In this document: positions 55,116 through 64,000 of the stretch, piece after piece
Position numbering within the stretch: position 1 is the stretch's first letter
Layout of the letters: each line of letters starts with the position of its first letter
NCBI GenBank assembly: GCA_013176395.1
Contig: JABMLP010000028.1
Coordinates: 434,001-498,000, forward strand
Length of the DNA: 64,000 nt
Origin: Venturia oleaginea
Taxonomy: Eukaryota > Ascomycota > Dothideomycetes > Venturiales > Venturiaceae
Direction of reading: 5' to 3'
Notes under the pieces: model-generated
What the model was told of the DNA's origin: nothing
Seen by the model: the letters and a program-made list of their open reading frames with translations, nothing else
Database searches by the model: none
Program-made: the position numbers and the translations under genes

Positions 55116-56112
55116 GAACCGTCCGATCGTTCGGCCTTTATTAACCCTAAAGAGATGGAGGCCGTTGCCGTTGCCGTTGCATTCCTCCGTTGGGGACCAT
55201 CTCTATAGGCATATCCGGCCGACGCCCTCTCTCGAGTCTAGTTTTCGATCGTATCGTCTAGCTGCCTCCGATGGGGCTCACCTTTTTCGATCTCAGTTCC
55301 GCTGAACTATTGGTGAACCGTCCGATCGTTCGGCGTTTATCAACCCTAAAGAGATGGAGGCCGTTGCCGTTGCCGTTGCATTCCTCCGTTGGGGACCATC
55401 TCTATAGGTACATCCGGCCGACGCCCTCTCTCGAGTCTAGTTTCGATCGTATCGTCTAGCTCTGCCTCCGATGAGGCTCACCGCTTTCGATCTTACAGTT
55501 CCGTTGAACTATTGGTGAATTGTCCGATCGTTCGGCGTTTATCAACCCTAAAGAGATGGAGGCCGTTGCCGTTGCCGTTGCATTCCTCCGTTGGGGACCA
55601 TCTCTATAGGTACATCCGGCCGACGCCGTCTCTCGAGTCTAGTTTCGATCGTATCGTCTAGCTCTGCCTCCGATGGGGCTCACCGTTTTCGATCTCACAG
55701 TTCCGCTGAACTATTGGTGAACCGTCCGATCGTTCGGCGTTTATCAACCCTAAAGAGATGGAGGCCGTTGCCGTTGCCGTTGCATTCCTCCGTTGGGGAC
55801 CATCTCTATAGGTACATCTGGCCGACGCTCTCGCGAGTCTAGTTTCGATCGTATCGTCTGGCTCTGCCTCCGATGGGGCTCACCGCTTTCGATCTTACAG
55901 TTCCGTTGAACTATTGTTGAGCCGTCCGATCGTTCGGCGTTTATCAACCCTAAGAGATGGAGGCCGTTGCCGTTGCCGTTGCATTCCTCCGTTGGGGACC
56001 ATCTCTATAGGTACATCTGGCCGACGCCCTCGCGAGTCTAGTTTCGATCGTATCGTCTGGCTCTGCCTCCGATGGGGCTCTCCGCTATCGTCCTTACAGT
56101 TCCGTTGAATTC
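55116..56112 (+). repeat. five-copy ~200-bp tandem array derived from RNase H codons
   Basis: Units begin GAACCGTCCGATCG (or a variant) at 55116, 55315, 55517, 55719 and 55919. Each fuses two parts of the upstream RNase H region, about 54767-54850 (PSNRSAFINPKEMEAV...) and about 55010-55115 (ADALSRVQFDRI... to past the stop), and lacks the roughly 160 bp between them. A GCCGTT triplet is tripled within units. The array separates the RT and recombinase ORFs. Confidence 0.93.
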
Positions 56113-56189
56113 TTGCTATCCCGGGGATTGCAACTTTGGGCTTGGCGCGCTGTTCGTGGCAGCCGTTCTTTGCAGGCTCATCGGCTTAA

Positions 56190-57356
56190 GCGCCATGCTA
56201 CTCTGCTATCGCCGACGTTCGGCAGATACCCTGGTCGGACTCCGGTACTCGTACAAAGCTTGCTAACGTGCTTCGTCCAGCACCTAGCCTCGAGTATACT
56301 TCCTACGATAGCGAGCTCCTCCCTACAGTTCATAGGTTCTTCCTCCGTACCCTTCGCGAGCGAAACCTTGGCCTCTCTGATGAGTATATTACTCTCTTAT
56401 GGTACGGCTTGGCCCAGAACACGCGCAACACGTACGGCGCGGGTATCAAGAGCTGGGAGAGGTTCTGTAGGCTGGAGGGCTGTGTAGACTATCCCGCAGA
56501 ACCCCTCAATCTCGGCGAATGGATGGCAAGGCGTGTCATTACTGGAGGAGCGAAAGGCATCATTTCCGGCGCTACAGCGGCCAGCTACCTCTCCGCAGTA
56601 CGTTCAAAGCATATCGACCTGGGATACCCTATCAGCGCGTTCGCTGATCCGATGCTCCTACGCGCAAGACAGGGGGCTCTCAACCTCAGGCCTCCGAAGC
56701 GCAAGAATAGGCTCCCTATTACTGTACGCATCCTTGAGGGACTGACGGCTGTGGAACCGACCACCGGAGCCGACCTCAATCTCGACACTCTCTTCAAGGT
56801 GGCCTATGCTGGTTTCTTCCGCCTTGGCGAGCTGGCTTACACTAGAAGAGATAGGGAGCACCCGCTGTTCTCCTATACTCACGTCTTACGGAGCGATATC
56901 GCCTTCCATCGTCATACGCCTAGCCATCAGCCTTACGGGGTCTCTATTTTCCTGAAGCGTAGCAAGACCGATTACGCTAATCAGGGCGTTCCCATCTCCA
57001 TCGCCGCAACGGGAAAACCTACCTGTGCAGTAGCCGCCCTGGTAAGACTTTTCAGGCACGATCCGAAGCCGCTTTCGGCGCCTCTCTTCGACATCGGCAA
57101 AGGGCATTGTTCGGCCGCTGCTGTACACATGCAACTACGCCGACGCCTCCTCGCTACTGGTATTATCTCCTCGCTGGACGACAAGTCCTACACAGGCCAT
57201 TCCTTCCGCAGGGGTGCTGCTACGGACGCAGCTGCGAAGGGAGTGCCTGAGCTCGAGCTTAAGGCAGCGGGTCGATGGTCCTCCGAAGCTTTCCTCCGTT
57301 ACATATCCCGTTCGTTCGAACAGCAGCTTGCAATCAGTCGCCTGTTCCTGATATGA
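56190..57356 (+). CDS. tyrosine recombinase (integrase) of the Ngaro-like element
   Basis: The frame is open from 56190 to the TGA at 57354-57356 without an early ATG (a GTG is at 56268, the first ATG at about 56521), so its true start is lost or it is expressed by a non-standard route. The N-terminal SAM-like domain reads ARNTRNTYGAGIKSWERFC-like near residue 50. Catalytic residues are visible: FFRLGEL (R), LKRSKTDYANQG (K), GHSFRRGAAT (HxxR), GRWSSEAFLRYI (W and the nucleophile Y). This enzyme inserts the circular cDNA without target duplication. Length fits the family. Confidence 0.9.
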   Translation, partial: APCYSAIADVRQIPWSDSGTRTKLANVLRPAPSLEYTSYDSELLPTVHRFFLRTLRERNLGLSDEYITLLWYGLAQNTRNTYGAGIKSWERFCRLEGCVDYPAEPLNLGEWMARRVITGGAKGIISGATAASYLSAVRSKHIDLGYPISAFADPMLLRARQGALNLRPPKRKNRLPITVRILEGLTAVEPTTGADLNLDTLFKVAYAGFFRLGELAYTRRDREHPLFSYTHVLRSDIAFHRHTPSHQPYGVSIFLKRSKTDYANQGVPISIAATGKPTCAVAALVRLFRHDPKPLSAPLFDIGKGHCSAAAVHMQLRRRLLATGIISSLDDKSYTGHSFRRGAATDAAAKGVPELELKAAGRWSSEAFLRYISRSFEQQLAISRLFLI

Positions 57357-57512
57357 CACCGTTGTGTTCACCCGATCGCCAAAAGCTATACTCTGCTTCG
57401 CTACACCGCTGTGTTTCTCGCCTCTACCCTGGACCGAGTATGTCGTACAGACTCGCCTCCTATCCCACCTCGTTTCCTTCTTGTTTGTCTGGGCCGCAGG
57501 CGCTTCGCTTCT

Positions 57513-58143
57513 GGGCAGTAGGGCACCTCATTTGCCTTCAATCGAGAAGCAATTGAGCCGTGGGCATGCCATCCTGAGACCTACCCCGTGGCTGAAGCCC
57601 CGTGTGGCTGAGGAAGCCTGTATGGCTCAGGGCTCAATGGCTTGCTCGCTCACAATGAAAATTCACGTGCCCTGGCCTGCGTCCGGCCAATCAACAGATA
57701 AAACGTGCCAGATGACCGTGATCCGAAGGCGTGGCGAGATGGAGATAGATGCTAGTGTCTATCTGGTGGAGCAAGGGCCTCGTCCGACCAAGCGACAACA
57801 ACAACATGGCGATCTCGCATATCGCACGACTTCTGAGCCCTCTGAGGCTCGTCTTGTATCTAGATTCCCACCCGCCTACACCCTCTAGTCAACGTCTTAT
57901 ACGTGCGGGCAGTAGGGCACCTCATTTGCCTTCAATCGAGAAGCAATTGAGCCGTGGGCATGCCATCCTGAGACCTACCCCGTGGCTGAAGCCCCGTGTG
58001 GCTGAGGAAGCCTGTATGGCTCAGGGCTCAATGGCTTGCTCGCTCACAATGAAAATTCACGTGCCCTGGCCTGCGTCCGGCCAATCAACAGATAAAACGT
58101 GCCAGATGACCGTGATCCGAAGGCGTGGCGAGATGGAGATAGA
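57513..58143 (+). repeat. B1-A2-B2 terminal block of the Ngaro-like element
   Basis: B1 57513-57749 (237 bp, GGGCAGTAGGGCACC ... GAGATAGA), A2 57750-57906 and B2 57907-58143 (identical to B1 by eye). Confidence 0.93.
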
Positions 58144-60103
58144 CTTCTGGTTATGGGTGCCAAGGTGTATTTGTAAGAGTTCAACCCTCAAAGGTGTCTC
58201 GCAAGTGAGATAAGACAGCTTGTATTTCAAAGTATCTAAGTGCAAGGGTGAAAGTGTAAGTACAGGAAGGATAGCTTGTATATATAATCCTCCTCTTACA
58301 AATAGATCCTTCTAGAATGTATCTTTAAATGGAACATGACAGCTTGCAAAATAACAAGAGAACAATTGAGAATCCAGTCATGGATAAGCTAGGGAGAAGG
58401 ATTCCATCTCTTAACAGTATTCCCACACCTCTTGGCTCTTTCCACACTTCCCATATCCGTCAGATCTGTGGGCACTGCCAAGACCTGTGGGAACTGTGGA
58501 AATATCACGTGACTTCTGTACGTACCATTCTCCTTTAGGACTGACTCCGTCTCATCTTGTACGACCGAAGGATTCCCTCCATCCTCAGACCTAACAACAA
58601 CTTATTGTTATCCAACCATTCTTTGCGAGTCCTGCCGTTCCTGCTCTTCAACCTTGAGGTGATTTGTAACAGTACGCTACAACGTTAGATAATTGTTACG
58701 GATACTGTAACGTGGAACGTTTAGTAACATGTATGGCGCGTTCCCTTTGTGATTAGTAAGTTGTTACACGGGATCGGAAGGATCATGTGAACGCTCGAGC
58801 CTTGGCAAAGCGAACGCTCGACACGCTCGATTGCGAGCGTTGTGAGCGCGCTCGATGCGCTCGATTGCGAGCGCCACGAGCGCAGGATTTCTTAGGAGAT
58901 GGATCTCTATATAAGTCATTCCTTGCGTTTTGTGCTTGGCGCCTTGATGTCAGGAAAAGAGGTCGATCCGTGAGTTTATTAAGCTTTCGACGGGGTGTCT
59001 TCACCTTACAGCTTGTGCCGTCGTATAACGCCCAGCAATTCAATGGATGGACTATCAAGTCCTTCCACCTGTTCACTTTGGCGTGCCTATAACTTCACCG
59101 GCAATCAATTAGGGTCCTGAAGTTCTCTGCTGGCTTTATCTACTCAGGCCTCGAATATTTTAATATTACGAAAATTAAGTTCTATCGTTTGCTTTTTCCC
59201 GACTATCTATCCTAGCTTTCATAGTATATTCCGGAAAAGTGTTTCTGGAATCGGGAATGTCGAGTGTCTGTCGAATGGCTACAACTTGATATTCCCCGCT
59301 GAGAATGAGTAAACGACACGTAAACCCAGTATCGTGCCAATGACGGTGTCTATGCTGGCAACAGGGGCCATAGTATGACTAGCGTTGGTGTCTCTGGAGC
59401 TGTCGAAGTTGGTTCCCTAGAAATAGCCAAAGGCGAGATTGTAACCACTCTCGATTCGCCCGTATAAGCTGCCTGCGACAATTTGAATGATAGCTTGTCG
59501 TAATCGGCGGTGATATAAGCTACTCTTAGGATACAAACGAGTGGTGAAAAAACATTCTCGCTGTGTGTGTTGTGAACTAAGACCATCCAGATGAGGCAAG
59601 TGAGACATAATGGGGTCTAAAGGTGGTCGAGCATTTGGTACAACGAATGGCAGCAAGAGATTTTTCCCGAGGCCGGCAGATCAAAAGTAGCAGCTTTTTC
59701 GGGGCGAGCTGTACTTCTGTATTAAGCTGAAATTGATTTATAGAGACCACTGCAATCGCAATGGAAAGGATGACTCAGCCGTCTTGAGGTCCTAATCCGT
59801 CTTACAAAAGTCGCCATGATTGGCCAGATTCTTGCTTTCATCTGCAGAGCGTCAAGGGGAAAGGGCTGTACTGGAGAGCGACTGTGGTACCAGAAAGAGT
59901 CATGTGAGTCCTCCAGTGTGCCAATGGTAGATGATTCAAGCTTCTCATCGATCCTTGGATCTCAAATTTGTTGCGCCCTTGATGAAAGTCAAGTCTCTGA
60001 CATGCATCGTTGCTCATGGAGACTTCGTGGTTCTTTATGCCTTGTTCCTAGTCTCTTCCATTATGCGTAATTCATGCCAATCTCATATGCTCGTCATGAG
60101 ACC
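58144..60103. other. non-coding; possible solo LTR and GC-rich hairpins
   Basis: No gene supported. 58668-59100 has LTR-like traits (starts TGTAACAG, TATA box CTCTATATAAG at about 58907) but no matched partner or target duplication. Inside are two perfect hairpins CGCTCGATTGCGAGCG at 58824-58839 and 58858-58873. The remainder (59100-60103) has only short frames. Confidence 0.4.
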
Positions 60104-60564
60104 TCAAAGCTTCGTTCCCTTGACACCACCTCCAACCTGCTCAGCCACATAGCCAAACGCGACAGGATTATTCGCACCACTACCACCGGAATCTAAGAAA
60201 GAGAAGGGCGGTCTTATCAGCGATTGTGTGAAGAATACTGGATGGCATTTTGCAGGATCGTAAACAGGCCTCGATTGAAGGAATTGTTGTAGAGTTGCAG
60301 GATTGTGGAAGGATGGATGTGAGAGCTGGGGATTCGCTGAGGGGTGGAGGAGAGTCTGCGCGAAGGGAGGCATGGCCTCTATTTGCGATCGGGGTAGGCG
60401 GAGGGCTTGATATGTAGGTTGGCTTGACTGGGAGCGGGTTTGTTGGTGGAGAGGGTTTTGGTTGTGAGTATGTGGTTGAAGCTGTGGAACTGTTAGCTGC
60501 AATCAAACTGGACATCTAGGAGGCTATATACCTGTGGTCTGTGAGGCTGGAATGAGGAATACAT
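60104..60564 (-). CDS. hypothetical small Pro/Gln/His-rich protein
   Basis: Tentative two-exon gene: ATG at 60564 (MYSSFQPHRPQ), a short intron from GTATAT to the CAG at about 60498, then a frame to the stop at 60104, about 141 residues. Low complexity in the middle (QPHTHNQNPLHQQTRSQ). The C-terminus, NPVAFGYVAEQVGGGVKGTK, is the only part that looks constrained. The intron would be unusually short (about 35 nt), which lowers confidence. No family recognised. Confidence 0.35.
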
Positions 60565-61311
60565 GGTGATAGTTGAAGTTGAGTTTGGGTTGCTCCTCAT
60601 GTGAGCATCTAGTATCTAGGTTTCATATGGAGAAGCTCTGAAAGCCGAGGTCATCACGACGTCTCTCATGTTTGATAGCTGTATGCCAACATCAACTCCA
60701 TCTCAGCAACATTTTCATATCCACTGCTATATCACCCTCACTCGAGATACTCTTGTGAAGGGGTAGATGCCGCCGCCCTTTCGTCACCATGCAGAGTCTC
60801 GTTTCACCTCCGCAACACCATTCCCAGAGTTATCACCACGATATGGCTTTACCGGGTGGATACGCCTGATGGCTTTACCAGGCGTATACACCCAGCCGGA
60901 ATGAGACTCTCATATTTCTCAGCGCTATTCCCCACCTCCGTATTTCCATTCTATCTCCTTTGCATAGTCGATGCAGTCTTAGTACATACGCTTTCCTCAT
61001 CTCTTTCGCCACACCCCGACTCGCGTCGGCTCAGATTACGCCCCTAGCTGATGGCTGTGCAGTTGGATACCGGGTAACATTGCTCCTTACTAGTAGTTTG
61101 AATCGCCGGATCCAGCGGAATGCTCGCAGATCTGTCTGATGTCACTCTAGATCGCCCTCGACTTCCGATTGATCCACTATGACAACTTTTCGAGCAAACA
61201 CATAAACATTCCTGTCTTTCTCGACGTGTTGAAGCTCCAACTTTTACTTATTTCTCTTTCTTCAACATTTAATCCACTTCATTCTTAATTTCTGCTCCTA
61301 ATCTGCCCACT
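60565..61311. other. promoter region of the phospholipase B gene
   Basis: Pyrimidine-rich stretch just before the ATG (61230-61310). A near-duplicate pair, ATGGCTTTACCGGGTGGATAC and GATGGCTTTACCAGGCGTATAC, lies at about 60842-60890. No gene. Confidence 0.5.
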
Positions 61312-63418
61312 ATGAAGACGTTTGCAAGCTTTGCGCTTGCTGCTTCGCTGGCAGCAGTCAGCCAAGGTAGAAACGCTCCAATTGTGCACTTTGCGCACCC
61401 AACCTGACGTGTTCTAGTATCTGCTCTTGAAGCGAAGGATGCCTACATGGACGTCTTACACACATACGGCGAGATCGCAGGACGCGCACTGCCTAATTCA
61501 CCTAATGGATACACACCTTCCAATGTCGATTGTCCCTCCGATCGGCCAACTGTCCGAGGCGCTGCTCAATTATCACCCAGCGAAACATCATGGCTCGAAA
61601 GGCGGAGGAACGTCACTGTGGGCCCCATGAGAACACTCTTGACTCGAATGAACATCACAGGATTCGATGTGAACTCATGGTTCAATGATCATGCGAATAA
61701 CGCATCTGCACTTCCGAATATTGGTATCGGCCTGTCTGGAGGAGGTTGGAGAGCCCTATTGAACGGAGCCGGAGTTATCTCGGCAATGGACAGCAGGACG
61801 ACCAACAACACCGGAGCTGGACAACTCGGCGGATTGCTTCAGTCTGCAACCTATCTGGCGGGATTGAGTGGCGGAAGTTGGACCGTCGGCTCCATCTACG
61901 TCAACAACTTCTCCAGCATTCAAGCCCTGAGAGACACAAACTCTGGCTCGGTGTACGAATTCGGTAATTCGATATTGGAGGGGCCAGATACGGGTGGATT
62001 GCAGGTCCTAGACACAGTTCAGTACTACACGCGTCTTGCCGATGATGTGAACGGGAAACAGGACGCCGGTTTCAACACTTCTCTCACAGATGTTTGGGGA
62101 CGAGCTTTATCTTTCCAGCTCATCAACGCCACATACGGAGGGCCGGCATATACTTGGTCGTCCATTGCCCTCGATCAGGATTTCCAAGATGGAAACCAAC
62201 CGCTACCAATCATCATAGCCAACGGACGCCGACCAGGTGAGTTACTCATCGCCGCCAACACTACTATCTTCGAGTTCAACCCATGGGAATTCGGCACTTG
62301 GGATCCTACCATCTACGGCTTCGTTCCAACACAATACCTCGGTACGAACTTCACGAACGGCAACGTTGCTGGAAACGAACAGTGCGTGGTCGGTTTCGAC
62401 AACGCAGGTTTCGTCATGGGCACCTCCTCCTCCCTCTTCAATCAATTTCTGCTCCAGATCAACCAAACCAGTATTCCAGGTGTCTTGAGGAATGTTATCA
62501 CTCGTCTTCTTGTCGACCTCGGACAGAATAACGACGATATCGCCGAATATTCTCCAAATCCTTTCTATCAGTACAACCCTGCCACCAACGCTGGAGCAAA
62601 TTTCAACGCTTTGGATCTGGTAGATGGTGGTTCGAATGGCGAAAACATTCCTTTGCATCCGATGATCCAGCCAAACCGAAACGTCGATGTCATATTTGCT
62701 GTGGACTCGTCCGCGGATACAACTTACTTCTGGCCGAATGCCACATCCCTCGTCGCAACATATCAGCGCTCGCTTGGTAATTTTGCAAATGGAACTATCT
62801 TTCCTCCGATCCCGGACCAAAACACCATTGTCAATCTCGGTCTCAACACTCGTAAGTTCTCACATTTCTCTCTTCGAAAACAACAATCATCAAATTCTTG
62901 TCTCTCGAGTCTTTCACTCAAATAAGAATCTTCCCACTAAATATACACCCCCGCCTAACACAATCCCAGACCCAACCTTCTTCGGCTGCAACGCCTCAAA
63001 CATGACAAACGGCCTCTCAACACCCCTAATCATCTACATCCCAAATTACCCCTACGTAACCCTCTCCAACTTCTCCACCTTCCAGTTGTCAACCAACGAC
63101 TCCCAACGTGACGCCATGATCCGCAATGGCGCTCTCACAGCGACTATGAATAACAACACTCGTCTATCCACTTGCTACGGATGCGCCATCTTGTCTAGGT
63201 CGTTGGAGAAGACGGGTACGATTATCCCGGATGTGTGTACGAGTTGTTTTTCGCAGTATTGTTGGAATGGGACGGTGGATAGTAGGACGCCGGCGCCTTA
63301 TGAACCGAGGGTTGAGTTGGCGGCTATTCGGTTGAGTGGGGGTGGGGGGAGGCTTGCGGGGGGGTCTGTTTGGTTTTCGGGGGTTGTTGCCGTGGTGGTT
63401 ATGTTGTTTAATTTTTGA
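61312..63418 (+). CDS. plb1: GPI-anchored phospholipase B / lysophospholipase
   Basis: Hydrolyses acyl esters of phospholipids and lysophospholipids at the cell surface. Three exons (61312-61366, 61418-62851, 62970-63418) give 645 residues, normal for fungal PLB. Signal peptide MKTFASFALAASLAAVSQ. The patatin-like/cPLA2-type nucleophile motif is GLSGGGWRALLNGAG; the catalytic-Asp motif is LVDGGSNGENIPLHPMI, followed by VDVIFAVDSSADTTYFWPN. The C-terminal Cys-rich part (PTFFGCN, CYGCAI, CTSCFSQYCWNGT) is typical. About a dozen N-glycosylation sequons. The C-terminus has a small-residue stretch and a hydrophobic tail (WFSGVVAVVVMLFNF), fitting a GPI-anchor signal. Confidence 0.95.
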
Positions 63419-64000
63419 TTTGATTTTGGATGAAATAGGATGGGGGATTTTGGATATATGTATGTGTAATTTTAATTGTGTAATTTTTTTTGTAGTTAGA
63501 CTTCTACCTTTTCTATTTCTTTTTCCACTGTTGATGTTGGTGGGACTTTCTCCTGGATTTCGATTGGTTGAGGTGTGGTACTTATTAGCTAGCTTACTTT
63601 GATTTAATTGAAAGATATAGAAGGGATTTGGGGATATAAACTAATTAATCGAGTACCTTTAAGGTAGATAGAGGAGTTCGTACTTACGTCACCGGAAAAT
63701 TGAAGATTGAAACTTGAATAGCGGTACATTAGTTACAGTAGAACGGGCCATTGGTTGGGCAAATTAGGTAGGTTAAAGCTTGTATATCCATAGGTCATAG
63801 AGCCGACCACAAGTTTCCGCATTCGCATGTTACTCCAAAGTATATATATGGGGCGAATCATAGAGTCATGTATTTCGTATCAACTATTTCTAAGCCATAC
63901 TATTCCATCGTCTTGAAAGAAACAAAACCAACGCCCGCTAAATCGCCAAGGATATATACTCGAAACTTAGGAATGAACGATACGACACCACCACACAACA
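63419..64000. other. 3' flank, no supported gene
   Basis: AT-rich DNA downstream of the phospholipase gene. Nothing recognisable before the window end. Confidence 0.5.

Larger units (their letters stand above)
52864..58143 (+). mobile_element. Ngaro/DIRS-type tyrosine-recombinase retrotransposon
   Basis: The termini are split direct repeats in the order A1 (52864-52980), internal region, B1 (57513-57749), A2 (57750-57906), B2 (57907-58143). B1 equals B2, and A1 equals the first 117 bp of A2. The internal region encodes a damaged gag-like start, an RT-RNase H of DIRS type and a tyrosine recombinase; no methyltransferase domain is seen. This arrangement (A1-ORFs-B1A2B2, no TSD) defines the Ngaro group. 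The near-identity of the repeats points to recent activity, but the internal ORFs are disturbed. Confidence 0.9.

Noticed and set aside
52864..58143. Crypton (tyrosine-recombinase DNA transposon)
   Set aside because: Presence of an RT-RNase H and split direct repeats excludes Crypton.
1..64000. tRNA or rRNA genes, CRISPR arrays
   Set aside because: No cloverleaf-like A/B box pairs or rRNA blocks seen by eye, and the sequence is clearly eukaryotic; a tRNA scan was not possible here.

Overview
This is a window of a filamentous ascomycete genome (Pezizomycotina; the gene set would fit Leotiomycetes, but that placement is inference). The evidence is short 50-75 nt GT-AG introns with CTAAC-like branch sites, a HET-domain gene, secreted plant-polymer and phospholipid hydrolases, a small secreted tyrosinase, and fungal transposons of the pogo/Fot1, Tc1, Copia, chromodomain Gypsy and tyrosine-recombinase classes.

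Layout. 1-2103: 3' end of URB1 (pre-60S assembly). 2711-4559: pogo-type transposon whose transposase is broken by one stop codon. 4732-5703: remnant of an acyl-CoA ligase. 7398-8839: ALG3 (N-glycan assembly), followed by a small rearranged patch and a secreted kelch protein (9111-10163). 11290-12693: secreted tyrosinase in six exons. 13953-15558: non-autonomous element with (AATC)n tail and 16-bp target duplication. 15980-17973: frameshifted HET gene. 18090-20546: deleted pogo element carrying an intact Tc1 transposon. 21283-22760: GH7 cellobiohydrolase without a cellulose-binding module. 24251-25008: secreted, dibasic-punctuated repeat-peptide precursor. 25465-26163: YwbE-like (DUF2196) protein. 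27422-28927: ANP1-family mannosyltransferase. 30045-30698: orphan ORF. 32300-37440: Sec7 ARF-GEF of the Gea/GBF1 type.

38781-58143 is a transposon island. A pogo element (38781-52322) was split by a Copia element (39369-50667, TSD GGAGA) and by a recombined terminal copy of a Ngaro-like element (50894-51287). The Copia LTR was in turn split by a chromodomain Gypsy element (39454-45569, TSD AGAGC). Next door lies a full Ngaro/DIRS-type element (52864-58143) with A1-internal-B1-A2-B2 split direct repeats, an RT/RNase H ORF, a tyrosine recombinase and a five-copy satellite derived from its own RNase H region. The window ends with a possible small orphan gene (60104-60564) and a GPI-anchored phospholipase B (61312-63418).

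ALG3 and the ANP1-type enzyme both act in glycoprotein mannosylation and Gea/GBF1 in the Golgi traffic that supports it, but they are not clustered. The secreted proteins (kelch, tyrosinase, GH7, repeat-peptide precursor, phospholipase B) suggest a lifestyle in contact with plant material. The most novel item is the repeat-peptide precursor at 24251-25008: four MWH[G/E]PAS modules whose codons have diverged at silent positions while the peptide is kept.
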